Source: Pseudomonas sp. GM49 (GTDB lineage: Bacteria > Pseudomonadota > Gammaproteobacteria > Pseudomonadales > Pseudomonadaceae). Taken from it: DNA of 48,864 nt. Position numbers and translations under genes: made by a program. The stretch spans positions 1-48,864 of the forward strand of contig NZ_AKJL01000032.1 of assembly GCF_000282355.1 (NCBI RefSeq), read 5' to 3'. The notes under the pieces are model-generated. The model was given only the letters and a program-made list of their open reading frames with translations. It did no database searches and had not been told where the DNA came from. Positions 27,068-36,865 of this stretch are shown here, one piece after another (within the stretch, counting starts at the first letter, position 1; each line of letters opens with the position of its first letter).

Positions 27068-29845
27068 GTGCGCTGGCTCAGGATTGCCATAAGCTTAACC
27101 GTCACGCTGTTGACCTTGCTCTGCATGCTACCGGCCCAGGCCGCGCAAGGCAGTGGCTGGGCGGTATTGCTTGACGAACAGGGCGACCTGCAACTGAGCG
27201 ATATCCGTTCCGCTCGTTACACCAATCAATTCAGCCCCATCGAACTCGACCGCATTACCGCGGCCGAACCCGATGGCGCGTTATGGCTGCGATTCAGGCT
27301 TGCACCCGGCAAACACGAACAATTGCTGCGGGTGTTCGCGCCTGACCTGCGCCAGTTCAACATGTACGTACTGGACGGCGACAGGCTGATCGAGCAATCC
27401 AGCACAGGCAACGAACAGCCCCAATCCGAGCGTCCATTACCCAGCAGCGACCTCATGCTGGCCCTGCCGCAAAGCGACAGCTCCCTGGACGTCTACCTGC
27501 GACTGGCCTCCGACCACCAGTTACGGCCCTACATCACCCTGCAATCGGCGGTCATCGCGGCTGCCAACCAGAACCAGACGCTGATCTATGGCCTGCTGTT
27601 CGGTTGCATCGCCATGCTGATCCTGCACAACCTCATCCGCTACGCCTACACCCGCTCGCACAGCGCCCTCTGGCTGGCAGCGTGCGAAGGGCTGTTGATG
27701 CTCAGCCTGCTGCTGTTGCTGAACCTCGCCGGCCCCTGGCTACCGGACTGGCACGCAGTGCAAACGCCGGGGGCTTACCTGGCATTGCTGCTGACTGCGC
27801 CCGGCGGCCTGATGCTTGCCTATCGCTTCTTCTCCCCGCTAGGGCCGCATCCGCTGAACCGGTTGCTGCTCGGCGAGGTCCTGCTCATCACCGCCTGCGG
27901 CCTGATGCTGCTGTTCGTCAATACCTTGCCGCTGAACTTCATTACCTACGGCCTGGTGGCCCTGGCAGGCCTGACCATGCTGTTCATCAGCGCCTATCAC
28001 TGGCAAAAAGGTTATCGCCCGGCTCGCCTCTTCGTGGCAGCCATGGTGGTGTTCAACCTCGGGACACTGGTCATCCTGCCCGCCCTGTTGGGGCTGACCC
28101 TGATCGAACCCCATGGTCTGATCACTACATTGCTGGTGCTCATCTGCATCAGCGGCCTGCTGATGAGCATTGCGTTGAGCGAGCGCCAGCGCCGCATCAT
28201 GGAAGACCGTTTCAGCATCAGTCGCGACCTGGCGGCCAGCAACGCCGAGATCAACGCCAAGGCCGAGTTCCTGGCAAAGATCAGCCATGAGATCCGCACC
28301 CCGATGAACGGCGTCCTCGGCATGACCGAGCTGCTGCTGGGCACGCCGCTGTCGGTCAAGCAACGCGACTATGTGCAGACGATCCACAGCGCCGGCAACG
28401 AGCTGTTGACACTGATCAACGAAATTCTCGACATCTCCAGACTCGAGTCCGGGCAGATCGAACTGGACGATGTGCAGTTCGACCTCAACGCGCTGATCGA
28501 AGACTGCCTGAGCATCTTCCGCGCCAAGGCCGAGCAGCAAAACGTCGAGTTGATCAGCTTCATCCAGCCACAGGTGCCGCGGGTGATCAGCGGTGATCCG
28601 ACACGTCTGCGCCAGACGCTGTTGAGCCTGCTTGAAAACGCCCTGAAAAAAACCGATGAAGGCGAAATCCTGATCGTCGTGGCGCTCGACGAGCGCAACA
28701 CCAAACCACGCCTGCGTATCGCCGTGCAGGACAGCGGCGAGCCCATGGAAGCCGAAGAGCGCGACGCTCTGATGCACGCCGAACTGCACAGCCGGCATTT
28801 TCTTTCGGCCACCCACCTGGGCGGCAACCTGGGGCTGGTGATTGCCCGCCAACTGATCCGCTTGATGCAGGGAGAATTCGGGATCAAGAGTGGCAGCAAC
28901 CAGGGCAGCACCCTGTGGTTGACCCTGCCACTGGACCCGGATCGCCTCGAACACCCGACCTCCGATCTCGACGGCCCGCTGCAAGGTGCTCGGGTTTTGG
29001 TGGTGGACGACAACGACACCTGCCGCAAGGTGCTGGTGCAGCAATGCAGCGCATGGGGCCTGAACGTCAGCGCCGCGCCTTCCGGCAAGGAAGCGCTGGC
29101 ACTGCTGCGCACCAAAGCTCATTTGCGCGATTACTTCGATGTGGTCCTGCTGGACCAGAACATGCCCGGCATGACCGGCATGCAACTGGCGGCCAAAATC
29201 AAGGAAGACCCGAGCCTGAACCATGACATCCTGCTGATCATGCTCACCGGCATCAGCAATGCGCCGAGCAAGATCATCGCGCGCAACTCCGGGATCAAGC
29301 GCATCCTCGCCAAACCGGTGGCCGGCTACACCCTCAAGACCACCCTCGCCGACGAGCTGACCCAACGCAACAAAGGTCTCGTCGCCACCCACCCAGTGCA
29401 AAGCGGCCCGGCTCTGCCGATCAAGGTCCCCTGCGACTTCCGCATTCTGGTGGCCGAAGACAACAGCATTTCGACCAAGGTGATCCGCGGCATGCTGAGC
29501 AAGCTCAACCTGCAACCGGATACCGCCTGCAACGGCGAAGAAGCCTTGCAGGCGATGAAGGCCCAACGCTACGACCTGGTGCTGATGGACTGCGAAATGC
29601 CGATCCTCGACGGCTTCTCGGCCACCCAGCAATTGCGTGCCTGGGAAGTCAGCAACCAGCGGGTCCGTACCCCCGTGGTGGCATTGACCGCCCATATCCT
29701 GGCCGAACACAAAGAGCGTGCGCGTCAGGCCGGCATGGACGGACACATGGCCAAGCCGGTCGAACTGTCACAGTTGCGCGAATTGATCGAACACTGGGTC
29801 GCCCAGCGTGACCAGCAGAATCGCGCAACGACCCAAACGTCCTGA
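27068..29845 (+). CDS. retS: Hybrid sensor kinase RetS
   Basis: RetS controls the switch between planktonic and sessile life. In P. aeruginosa it binds GacS and blocks GacA-driven rsmY/rsmZ expression, which represses biofilm and T6SS. The 925-residue protein has a signal or anchor helix (1-25), a periplasmic 7TMR-DISMED2 sensor (about 30-165), seven transmembrane helices (about 185-395), a HisKA domain (H-box [16 protein letters not shown], near 405) and an ATPase-like domain. Two receivers follow: LVVDDND with LDQNMP, and ILVAEDNS with LMDCEMP. The ATPase domain's G1 box reads DSGEP, lacking the second Gly. Start is GTG 27068 with AAGAAGGGA upstream. Confidence 0.94.
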   Translation: MRWLRIAISLTVTLLTLLCMLPAQAAQGSGWAVLLDEQGDLQLSDIRSARYTNQFSPIELDRITAAEPDGALWLRFRLAPGKHEQLLRVFAPDLRQFNMYVLDGDRLIEQSSTGNEQPQSERPLPSSDLMLALPQSDSSLDVYLRLASDHQLRPYITLQSAVIAAANQNQTLIYGLLFGCIAMLILHNLIRYAYTRSHSALWLAACEGLLMLSLLLLLNLAGPWLPDWHAVQTPGAYLALLLTAPGGLMLAYRFFSPLGPHPLNRLLLGEVLLITACGLMLLFVNTLPLNFITYGLVALAGLTMLFISAYHWQKGYRPARLFVAAMVVFNLGTLVILPALLGLTLIEPHGLITTLLVLICISGLLMSIALSERQRRIMEDRFSISRDLAASNAEINAKAEFLAKISHEIRTPMNGVLGMTELLLGTPLSVKQRDYVQTIHSAGNELLTLINEILDISRLESGQIELDDVQFDLNALIEDCLSIFRAKAEQQNVELISFIQPQVPRVISGDPTRLRQTLLSLLENALKKTDEGEILIVVALDERNTKPRLRIAVQDSGEPMEAEERDALMHAELHSRHFLSATHLGGNLGLVIARQLIRLMQGEFGIKSGSNQGSTLWLTLPLDPDRLEHPTSDLDGPLQGARVLVVDDNDTCRKVLVQQCSAWGLNVSAAPSGKEALALLRTKAHLRDYFDVVLLDQNMPGMTGMQLAAKIKEDPSLNHDILLIMLTGISNAPSKIIARNSGIKRILAKPVAGYTLKTTLADELTQRNKGLVATHPVQSGPALPIKVPCDFRILVAEDNSISTKVIRGMLSKLNLQPDTACNGEEALQAMKAQRYDLVLMDCEMPILDGFSATQQLRAWEVSNQRVRTPVVALTAHILAEHKERARQAGMDGHMAKPVELSQLRELIEHWVAQRDQQNRATTQTS

Positions 29846-29910
29846 GCCGACAGACTACGCAACCCCTGATAGACTCCCCCTCGACTTCCCTCGCCAGTGA
29901 GCCCGGCACC

Positions 29911-30507
29911 ATGCTCCATGAGTTGTTCAGCGTTTACCTGAAGATGCTGGTGCTCTACAGCCCATTCTTCGTGTTGTCCTGCTTCATCAGCCTGACCCGT
30001 GGTTATTCGCGCAAGGAACAGCGGCGACTGGCCTGGAAAGTAGCGGTCGCCACCCTGGTCTCCAGCGTTCTGCTGTACTTGTTCGGCCGAGTGATTTTCA
30101 GTGTTTTCGGCATTACCGTGGACGCATTCCGCATTGGCGCCGGTAGCGTCCTGTTCATCTCGGCACTGGGGATGGCACAAGGCAAATCGGCGGTACAGAC
30201 CGACAACGTGCAGCAGGATGTCACTATCGTCCCGCTGACCATCCCGCTGACCGTCGGCCCCGGCACCATAGGTGCCTTGCTCGTGATGGGCGTGAGTCAG
30301 CCGCACTGGGACGACAAGCTCACCGCCATTGTCAGCATTGCCTTGGCCAGCTTCACCGTGGGGGTGGTGCTTTATCTGTCCAGCCGCATCGAACGCATAC
30401 TCGGCGACCAGGGCTTGCAGATCGTCAGCCGGTTGATGGGACTGTTCGTGTGTGCACTGGCGGCGCAGATTATCTTCACCGGAGTCAGGGGCTACCTGGT
30501 GCCTTGA
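29911..30507 (+). CDS. MarC family integral membrane protein
   Basis: This 198-residue protein has six hydrophobic segments in the MarC pattern, with the signature TIPLTVGPGTIGALLVMG near the middle and FGITVDAFRIGAGSVLFISAL before it. MarC proteins were once linked to multiple antibiotic resistance, but that role was withdrawn and the function is unknown. It lies 65 bp downstream of retS, so it may be partly cotranscribed. The ribosome site is weak. A bidirectional terminator follows. Confidence 0.88.
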   Translation: MLHELFSVYLKMLVLYSPFFVLSCFISLTRGYSRKEQRRLAWKVAVATLVSSVLLYLFGRVIFSVFGITVDAFRIGAGSVLFISALGMAQGKSAVQTDNVQQDVTIVPLTIPLTVGPGTIGALLVMGVSQPHWDDKLTAIVSIALASFTVGVVLYLSSRIERILGDQGLQIVSRLMGLFVCALAAQIIFTGVRGYLVP

Positions 30508-30532
30508 AGCGGCGGCTTGTCCGAACCCGAAA

Positions 30533-30565
30533 ACAAGGCCCTGTGCATCAATCACAGGGCCTTGT
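30533..30565. terminator. Bidirectional terminator between marC-type gene and the unknown pair
   Basis: A 13-bp stem (ACAAGGCCCTGTG at 30533-30545, CACAGGGCCTTGT at 30553-30565) has a 7-nt loop. On the minus strand it continues into TTTT; on the plus strand the tail is weaker (CGTTT). It separates the convergent genes ending at 30507 and 30592. Confidence 0.82.
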
Positions 30566-30591
30566 CGTTTATGGCGTGCAAAGCCTTTCAG

Positions 30592-31242
30592 TCAGGACTG
30601 GAGTTTGCGCACGAACACCTTGCTTGAATAAGCTTCGATTTTCTCGTGGACCCGTTTACGGTAGTTTTCAAACGCCCGTCGGTCGAACACGAACACCCCG
30701 CCATCGGGAATGATCACCAGCTCTCGATCGAATTCGCGCCACAGGAAAAAGTCGCTTTCAATCACGGTCGCGCTGTAGCGCAAGCCCAGCAGGCATACGA
30801 CCACCTCACCCGAGGCGAGCCGCTCGCAAGGCGCGCACTTGAGGATACCCGAGCCGCCATTGGCAACATTGCCGCGAAAGAAGTCCCAGGCAAACTCATC
30901 CAGCCGCAACGCCTGATAGGTGTCCTCGAGGAGCTGGCTCAAGCGCTCCACGCCCAAGCGGCCAATCACGCTGTAACTGGCGCCAAGCAATTGTCGGACA
31001 CTCGTGACCCGGATCGGCTCGGCCGGAACGATGGTCTTGAGCCTGCATCCCGCCTTGAGCAATCGCCCTTGAAAATAATCGAACCAGACCTTCCTCGACA
31101 CTTGGTCCGGGTATTTCTCATTGGCCGCCAGTTCCGCGTACAACAGGCAGTCCTGTATATCCTCTTGGTCTTGCGAGCTTACCTGTTGGGTAAAGGACAA
31201 CAGGCAACCACCCACTACAACAGCATTAACAGACGCAGGCAT
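30592..31242 (-). CDS. Uncharacterised protein, paralogue of the upstream gene (31299-32114)
   Basis: I do not recognise this 216-residue protein. It aligns by eye with its neighbour. Shared marks are VVG..L..F.Q near the start, then QEDIQDCLLYAE (QDxxDCxx[YF]AE in both), a Y-x-x-x-LL-x-x-G stretch, and FDRRAFENYRK near the C terminus (FNRRAFERKKN in the neighbour). It lacks about 55 residues at the N terminus compared with the neighbour. No signal peptide or transmembrane helix is evident; a hydrophobic strand (VVVCLLGLRYSATVI) precedes the conserved end. Gap to the upstream gene is 56 bp, so they are probably cotranscribed. Start ATG has GGGG upstream. Confidence 0.75.
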   Translation of the reverse strand: MPASVNAVVVGGCLLSFTQQVSSQDQEDIQDCLLYAELAANEKYPDQVSRKVWFDYFQGRLLKAGCRLKTIVPAEPIRVTSVRQLLGASYSVIGRLGVERLSQLLEDTYQALRLDEFAWDFFRGNVANGGSGILKCAPCERLASGEVVVCLLGLRYSATVIESDFFLWREFDRELVIIPDGGVFVFDRRAFENYRKRVHEKIEAYSSKVFVRKLQS

Positions 31243-31298
31243 ATTTACCCCATACAGTCAGTGCTTTAATCGGTTACATCGATCAAAGCCTGTCCGAC

Positions 31299-32114
31299 TT
31301 ATTGACCAGTCAATTGTTTGAAAAGACCATCGGCAAATTGGTCGTTATAGGCATACATCATATTTTTCTTTCGTTCGAATGCACGTCGATTGAAATTGCG
31401 CACACCGGCACCCTGGAAAACCTGCAAACCCTGGGTCTTGTAAGTTACAAATAGAAAGTTGCCGTTGTATTCCTTGTCCACCAAGTCCAGGCCTCCCATC
31501 AACATGGACATGCCGCCGCTTGGCGTCGTAATGCAAGGCACAGCCTTGAAGCTGACGACCTCGTTTTTCTTGCTGCCGGCATCGACAACCTTCAGTGCGT
31601 CCTTATCGCCCTTGAGCTTGCTGAAACCCGACGCCACCAGGTTCAGGACGCTGCTTGCACCACCGGAAACAACGGTCTCAAGCACTTGCAAAATCGCTTC
31701 ATTCATCGTGATGGTGAGCTGTTTGCTGACGAATTTCTTGTAGGTGAAGCTTCCCGACACCCAGCCCACCGCCAACAATGCCTCGTTGTACTTCTTGTAG
31801 CGGTCTTCGTTGCTGGTTTCGTTGGGCAGGCGCCGGACCACCGCTTCGGCAAACTGCTGGCAGTCCAGCGCATCCTGCCTGTCGTCCTCCGAAAGCGCCT
31901 GGTCGAACACCACCAGCGAGGGGCCTACTACCGAAGCCCCCACACCTTGCACTGACGAATCACGCGATACTGCGCCCAGGATCGAGGTGGAACGCTTGGT
32001 CCGCGCCCGTGGCACAACGTTTTCAAGTTCTGCCGCAATGCCTTCGAAATACTTATCCTGCATGGCATCATCAAATGCGACTTTAGCTACTGAGTAATTT
32101 TTTATATCGACCAT
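31299..32114 (-). CDS. Uncharacterised protein, first gene of a paralogous pair
   Basis: This 271-residue protein has no family I can name. Residues 1-55 are charged (many Lys, Arg, Asp). The shared block follows (SLVVFDQALSEDDRQDALDC at about 65-85). A long stretch of small and hydrophobic residues (AILQVLETVVSGGASSVLNL, about 140-160) comes next, then an apparently beta-rich C-terminal part with PCITTPSGGMSMLMGGLDLV and the FNRRAFE motif. No signal peptide is seen, so it is cytoplasmic or exported by a signal-less route. GGAGA lies 6-7 nt before the ATG in an A/T-rich leader. Codon use looks less GC-biased than the neighbours, hinting at transfer. Confidence 0.75.
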   Translation of the reverse strand: MVDIKNYSVAKVAFDDAMQDKYFEGIAAELENVVPRARTKRSTSILGAVSRDSSVQGVGASVVGPSLVVFDQALSEDDRQDALDCQQFAEAVVRRLPNETSNEDRYKKYNEALLAVGWVSGSFTYKKFVSKQLTITMNEAILQVLETVVSGGASSVLNLVASGFSKLKGDKDALKVVDAGSKKNEVVSFKAVPCITTPSGGMSMLMGGLDLVDKEYNGNFLFVTYKTQGLQVFQGAGVRNFNRRAFERKKNMMYAYNDQFADGLFKQLTGQ

Positions 32115-32160
32115 TTAAATCTCCATTTAATCAACAAGCCGCCTCATGCGACCGGCTGAA

Positions 32161-32188
32161 AACTAAAGCGCGGAGTTGAGTTGGTCAA
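32161..32188 (-). promoter_or_regulatory. Candidate promoter of the unknown paralogous pair
   Basis: On the minus strand TTGACC (32183-32188) and TTAGTT (32161-32166) with a 16-bp spacer lie about 50 bp before the start at 32114, in A/T-rich DNA. The -10 match is weak (3 of 6). Confidence 0.25.
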
Positions 32189-32227
32189 AGTAAAAACACT
32201 CCGAAGTTATTTCACGAGTTATTAGAA

Positions 32228-32266
32228 AACAAAAAGGCCCGCGACAACTTTCGTCAATCGCAGGCC
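32228..32266 (-). terminator. Probable terminator of the cobG-cobH-cobI-cobJ operon
   Basis: GGCC-C-GCGA (32236-32244) pairs with TCGC-A-GGCC (32258-32266) with one C-A mismatch. On the minus strand it runs into TTTTTGTTTT. It lies 56 bp past the cobJ stop. Confidence 0.65.
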
Positions 32267-32321
32267 CTATTATCAGTTATTGCCTTGAACATCAGCGACC
32301 TTTGAACAAAGCCGCTTGCAC

Positions 32322-34025
32322 TCAGGTGGCTGGCTTGCTTGGGTACCAGCGCGGCGTGTAAACCCAATCACCGCCGCCGACCCGCGGAAAAACACAGGTC
32401 AGGGATGAGCCGATCAATACCATCGTGCGCATATCGACCTGGTCGGGGGTCAATTGGCCGAGGGTCGTGACGCGCAGTGTCTGACCCGGCCGGCCAATGT
32501 CCCGCCCCAACACGACAGGTGTTTGCGGCATACGGTGCCGGGCGACGATTTCAAGCGCCTGGCCCAGTTGCCATGGCCGCGAACGGGAAATCGGGTTGTA
32601 GAACGCCAGCGCCAGATCGGCTTGAGCGGCCAGGTCCAGGCGTTTTTCGATGATTGCCCAAGGCTTGAGGTTATCCGACAGCGACAGCACGCAGAAATCA
32701 TGCCCCAGCGGTGCGCCGGCCTGGGCGGCCGTCGCCAGCGAGGCGGAAACCCCCGGCAGAATCTCGAGATCAACGTTATGCCAATGGACGTCGGTGGACT
32801 CATGCAGCGCTTCCAGCACCGCCGCAGCCATGGCAAAAACCCCCGGATCCCCCGAAGAAACCACCACCACCGAACGCCCCTGGGCTGCCAGTTCGAAGGC
32901 GTGGCGGGCACGCTGCATCTCTTCACGGTTGTCGGTGCAATGCAGCACCTGATCGGCGCGAAACGGCCCGGCCATGCGCACGTAGGTTTCGTAACCCAGC
33001 ACGTCGGTTGCGCGGGCCAGTTCCGCCTTCACGGCCGGCACCATCAGTTCGGCGGCCCCCGGCCCCAGACCGATCACGGCCAGCCGTCCACGCGGGCGGC
33101 CGATCTGCAACGGATCCAGCGGCTGCTCTGCCACCGCAATGGCAACGGTGTCGCTACCCAGCATGGAAACGGGCTGGCCTATGGCAGTACTCAGACGTTC
33201 GCCAAGCACCTTCTCAGCGCCGGCAAAACGCAGCGGCACGCCCAATTCAAGCGCCGCTTCGCGCAACCCCGGGCAGGCAATTTCGGTGTCGGGAGCCAAC
33301 AGGCAGGCCAGCGACTGCACGGCGATTCTTGCCTGATGCAACGCCTCGCGCACCGCTCCCGCGACGCTCACCAGACCAGCGTCCACAGCGACCACCACAT
33401 TGCGCGGGTAGATCAACAATTCGTTGGCCGCGGGTGTCCGCTCGGCATGACTGACATGCACCGCCAATCGGGCCTGTGCATCTTCAGGCAACTGCGCCTG
33501 CGCCAGCCACGGGGCCTCACCTTCAATGCGCACCGTTTCACCAGCCAGCAAATCGGATACGAAACGCTTGCCCAACTCCAGATCGCCAAGGGCATAACCG
33601 CTGGGCGGGTTGAGCAGACAAGTGCCAAAACGCAACTCGCCGCTGGTGGTGATCGCCGCCGCGACTTCAAGCGCGGCGGCAATCTCCCGCGCCATTACAT
33701 TCACCCCGCCGAGACCACCCAGCAGTGGAACCACGGCACTGCCGTCTTCAGCCACCGCCAATACCGGTGGCTCGGCGCCCTTTTCCAGCAACAAGGGAGC
33801 CAGCGTGCGGATCACGATCCCGGCCGCGCACAGGGCAATAATTGGAGTGCCCCGTTGATAGAGTTCGCGCAGGGTCGCACCGAACTCGTGATAAACCCGA
33901 TCCGCGCCTTCGACCCGTTCGGCCAGGCCATGGATCAGGGCTTCGGGGTACACCTGCTGAATGCTGCGTGCGGTAGCGAGGCTGCCATTGCCAAGAATGA
34001 CAATCGCCGGAACTGGACGGGTCAT
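32322..34025 (-). CDS. cobJ: Fused CbiG / CobJ: precorrin lactone hydrolase-type domain plus precorrin-3B C17-methyltransferase
   Basis: The 567-residue protein joins two enzymes. Residues 1-305 match CbiG: LGNGSLATARSIQ, LCAAGIVIRTLAPLL, LLGGLGGVNVMAREIA, then a CbiG_C/CobE-like part with ACPGLREAALELGVPLRF. CbiG opens the delta-lactone in the anaerobic route. Residues 313-567 match CobJ, which adds the C17 methyl and contracts the ring: LAVIGLGPGAAELMVP, VSSGDPGVFAMAAAVLEAL, LPGVSASLATAAQAGAPLGHDF, LAFYNPISRSRPWQL. Start ATG 34025 overlaps the cobI stop (TGATG) with AAGG upstream; an ATG 12 bp earlier is possible. It is the last gene of a four-gene minus operon. Confidence 0.93.
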   Translation of the reverse strand: MTRPVPAIVILGNGSLATARSIQQVYPEALIHGLAERVEGADRVYHEFGATLRELYQRGTPIIALCAAGIVIRTLAPLLLEKGAEPPVLAVAEDGSAVVPLLGGLGGVNVMAREIAAALEVAAAITTSGELRFGTCLLNPPSGYALGDLELGKRFVSDLLAGETVRIEGEAPWLAQAQLPEDAQARLAVHVSHAERTPAANELLIYPRNVVVAVDAGLVSVAGAVREALHQARIAVQSLACLLAPDTEIACPGLREAALELGVPLRFAGAEKVLGERLSTAIGQPVSMLGSDTVAIAVAEQPLDPLQIGRPRGRLAVIGLGPGAAELMVPAVKAELARATDVLGYETYVRMAGPFRADQVLHCTDNREEMQRARHAFELAAQGRSVVVVSSGDPGVFAMAAAVLEALHESTDVHWHNVDLEILPGVSASLATAAQAGAPLGHDFCVLSLSDNLKPWAIIEKRLDLAAQADLALAFYNPISRSRPWQLGQALEIVARHRMPQTPVVLGRDIGRPGQTLRVTTLGQLTPDQVDMRTMVLIGSSLTCVFPRVGGGDWVYTPRWYPSKPAT

Positions 34026-34759
34026 CAGCCTTGCCACCTTTCACCGGGAACGATGATCAACGAGAAGTACGGCGAGGACATCGGCTCGACCTGATCCAGC
34101 GGCACGATCTTCTGATTGGCCATGGTCGCCCGCTCGACGTACAACGCACGCTCGGCCAGGCCGAGTTCTTCCAGCACCTGGCGAACCTTGGGAAAGTTGC
34201 GCCCCAGTTTCATGATCACCGCCGCATCGGCATCGGCCAAGCGACGCTTGAGTTCGTCGTGCGGCAGCACACCGGACAACACCGACAGACTCTGATTGCG
34301 ATACACCAGCGGTGCACCGAGCACCGAGGCACCGCCGAGCATCGAGCACACACCGGGCACGACTTCGGCCTGATAGCGTTCGGCAAGCCGGTCATGCAGG
34401 TACATGTAGGAGCCGTAGAAGAACGGATCACCTTCGCAGATCACCGCCACATCACGACCCGCATCGAGATGCGTGGCCAGTTCTTCGGCAGCGTCATCGT
34501 AAAAGTCGCTGATCACTTGCTCGTAGGACAACGGCGCCGGCAAGGCTTCGGTGGTCACCGGGTACACCAGCGGCAACAAATTCTGGGCAGCCTGCAGGTG
34601 CGCTTCGATGATGCCGAAGGCATTGCCCTTCTTGCCCTTGGCCACGAAGTACGCCACCACCGGGGATTCGCGCAGCAAACGCAGGGCCTTGACGGTAATC
34701 AGTTCCGGATCACCGGGACCGACGCCGAGGCCGATCAAACGTCCAGGTTGCTGCATCAT
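34025..34759 (-). CDS. cobI: Precorrin-2 C20-methyltransferase CobI
   Basis: CobI transfers a methyl from SAM to C20 of precorrin-2, giving precorrin-3A. The 244-residue protein has the tetrapyrrole methylase fold: [20 protein letters not shown] at the N terminus, [20 protein letters not shown] (a DPFFYGS-type SAM loop), [20 protein letters not shown], and a C-terminal [15 protein letters not shown]. The start at 34759 overlaps the cobH stop (ATGA). The second Met (34756) is an alternative. Both ends overlap neighbours, so translation in this operon is tightly coupled. Confidence 0.95.
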   Translation of the reverse strand: MMQQPGRLIGLGVGPGDPELITVKALRLLRESPVVAYFVAKGKKGNAFGIIEAHLQAAQNLLPLVYPVTTEALPAPLSYEQVISDFYDDAAEELATHLDAGRDVAVICEGDPFFYGSYMYLHDRLAERYQAEVVPGVCSMLGGASVLGAPLVYRNQSLSVLSGVLPHDELKRRLADADAAVIMKLGRNFPKVRQVLEELGLAERALYVERATMANQKIVPLDQVEPMSSPYFSLIIVPGERWQG

Positions 34760-35382
34760 TCGATCTCCGTGGCGAGTGCATTGACGGCGGCGGCGGCCAT
34801 GGCGCTACCGCCCAGCCGACCCTGCATGATGACGAAAGGCACGCCACGGCTATCCGCCGCCAACGCTGCCTTGGATTCGGCGGCGCCAACGAAGCCTACC
34901 GGGAAGCCGAGGATCAGTGCCGGTTTCGGTGCGCCGGCATCCAGCATTTCCAGCAGGTAAAACAGCGCAGTCGGCGCGTTGCCAATCACCACCACGCTGC
35001 CTTCCAGATGCGGGCGCCACAACTCCAGTGCGGCAGCGGAACGGGTGTTGCCCAACTCACGGGCGAGGTCCGGAACGCTTTCATCGCGCAGAGTGCAGAT
35101 CACCTGATTGTTCGCAGGCAACCGCGCGCGGGTCACGCCCTCGGAGACCATTCGCGCATCACACAGGATCGGCGCGCCGGCCGCCAGCGCATCACGCCCG
35201 GCCTTGCCTGCGCCTTCGGAAAACTGCAAACCGTCGATGGCCTCGACCATGCCGCAGGCGTGAATCACCCGAACCGCAAGTTTCTCCAGATCGGCCGGAA
35301 TCCTGTCGAGGTTGGCCTCGGCGCGAATAATCGCGAAGGAGTTGCGATAGATCTCCTGACCGTCGCGGATGTAATCAAGCAT
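34756..35382 (-). CDS. cobH: Precorrin-8X methylmutase CobH
   Basis: CobH moves the C11 methyl of precorrin-8X to C12, forming hydrogenobyrinate. The 208-residue protein shows the CobH/CbiC pattern: [17 protein letters not shown], the catalytic His41 in [43 protein letters not shown] and [17 protein letters not shown] 35382 was chosen for the family start MLDYIRDG and a GGAG 8 nt upstream; it overlaps the cobG stop by 8 bp. The frame is open upstream inside cobG but unrelated to the family. Confidence 0.95.
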   Translation of the reverse strand: MLDYIRDGQEIYRNSFAIIRAEANLDRIPADLEKLAVRVIHACGMVEAIDGLQFSEGAGKAGRDALAAGAPILCDARMVSEGVTRARLPANNQVICTLRDESVPDLARELGNTRSAAALELWRPHLEGSVVVIGNAPTALFYLLEMLDAGAPKPALILGFPVGFVGAAESKAALAADSRGVPFVIMQGRLGGSAMAAAAVNALATEIE

Positions 35383-36697
35383 CAATGGGGCTCCGTGAGC
35401 GGGCGTCGAGCAGGGTCGCGACCGCTTCAATAGTAAGGTTGCGTGCGTGCAGCGCGCCGAAACCCGGCTGCTCTGCATCGCGAAAATAGAGATCGTAGTG
35501 ACCGGGGGCGACGGCCAGCAATGTGACGGGCGCCGTATGTGCCGCGGCGCAGGAACGCGCGCACCCGCTCAAATGCACACTCGGCGTTTGTCCGTGACGT
35601 TGCAGCAATGCAGCCAGTTGCAGGGCATCGCCCTTGGTCTCGGCCAGGCTTTTACCGCAGCCGTTTGAGCCGGTGCAGGCGATCAACCGGGACAATGGCT
35701 GATCGGCTTCGCAGTGCAAGCCCAGACATTGCAATTTCCGAATGACCTCAGTGGCGTTTTCCGCGAGGACATTGGGCAATAGCAGGCTTTGCCAGGGCGT
35801 GAAGCGCAGACGGCCATCACCGAACTCCCGTGCCAGTCGTGCCACACCCCGCAGCATCGCCGGATCAAGCCGCCCCAGCGGTGGGACAGCCCCCACATAG
35901 ACAACACCGGATTCGGCCTGGGGATGGGCGCCCATGTGCAAATCACTGCCACCAGAAAGCCGCTGCCAACCGACAACGGCTTGCAACGGTACTCGCTCAG
36001 CCAGCCGAAGCCGTACGGCCTCGACCGAGCAGTCGGCCAGCAAATGGCGCATCCGCGTCTGCTCGGGGCGCGCCAGTTCAAGGAACAACTCAAGGACCGC
36101 GACCACCAGCGCATGCCCGTCAGCGAGTGCAACCGACCCGGCGGGGCTGTCCGTCGGGCATCCCGCCAGACCGAACGCCAGCCGTTGCTCACCGTCCTGA
36201 TCAAACGCCGAGAGCCACAGGTCATGGGGATGTTCGAGCATCGTCAGGTCTTCACCGCCATCAAGCTGCACGGCGAACTTGGCACTGAGGTCGTGAAAAG
36301 CTTCGTGGCTTTGCAGTGTGGCGAGGATCTGCCCGGCCAGCGGCCGAGTGTCGAACAGCATGCGCGGATCGATCCCGGCACCAGGGCTGAGCATCAAATT
36401 ACGCACATCGTCGCCAGCTGCCGTGCGCGGTCCCAGATCGGCGGCCAGCAGGCTGTCGATCAACGCCGCTCGCTCGTTGCCGATGCCGCGGATCTGCAGG
36501 TTGGCCCGGTTGGTCGCCTCGATCGCTCCGCTGGCGTAACGCTCGGCCGCAGACGCCACGGCCTCAGCCTGGATACTGTTGATTGAACCACCGTTCAACT
36601 TGATCCGGCAGATGCCGCCATCCAGTGCCGGCACAATACGCAGCAACCCCGGGCAAGCCGAGGGGCGTAAGGCAGCGGACAGCGGACGTTCGTTCAA
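35375..36697 (-). CDS. cobG: Precorrin-3B synthase CobG
   Basis: CobG is the oxygen-using enzyme that hydroxylates precorrin-3A at C20 and forms the gamma-lactone, so its presence marks the aerobic cobalamin route. The 440-residue protein is a sulfite-reductase relative. It has two ferredoxin-like repeats and the 4Fe-4S ligands C341, C347 (CTGSNGC), C379 and C383 (GCARSC), a CX5C...CX3C pattern. It starts [20 protein letters not shown]. It is the first gene of the minus operon and diverges from cobL across 168 bp, where I found no cobalamin riboswitch of the canonical form. Confidence 0.93.
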   Translation of the reverse strand: MNERPLSAALRPSACPGLLRIVPALDGGICRIKLNGGSINSIQAEAVASAAERYASGAIEATNRANLQIRGIGNERAALIDSLLAADLGPRTAAGDDVRNLMLSPGAGIDPRMLFDTRPLAGQILATLQSHEAFHDLSAKFAVQLDGGEDLTMLEHPHDLWLSAFDQDGEQRLAFGLAGCPTDSPAGSVALADGHALVVAVLELFLELARPEQTRMRHLLADCSVEAVRLRLAERVPLQAVVGWQRLSGGSDLHMGAHPQAESGVVYVGAVPPLGRLDPAMLRGVARLAREFGDGRLRFTPWQSLLLPNVLAENATEVIRKLQCLGLHCEADQPLSRLIACTGSNGCGKSLAETKGDALQLAALLQRHGQTPSVHLSGCARSCAAAHTAPVTLLAVAPGHYDLYFRDAEQPGFGALHARNLTIEAVATLLDARSRSPIDA

Positions 36698-36865
36698 GGT
36701 GGACCCGTTCAGGTGGCGAGGCGATTCACGGCGAAAGTGCGCGGTATTATGCCTGCTTTACTTCGCTGCATGAAAAGACTCCGGTCGGGAAGAGAAGGCA
36801 GTCAGCTCAAGGAACCCGCGCTATCATGCCGCCCAACAACGTTGAACGCGGGATTGAGGAACGGC

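Noticed and set aside
27839..29746. 635-codon minus-strand frame opposite retS
   Set aside because: Gln/His-rich antisense shadow of the kinase domains.
36698..36865. Possible cobalamin riboswitch between cobG and cobL
   Set aside because: I looked on both strands for the conserved B12-box and the GCCCCCGCAACTG-type core and found neither; only 168 bp are available.
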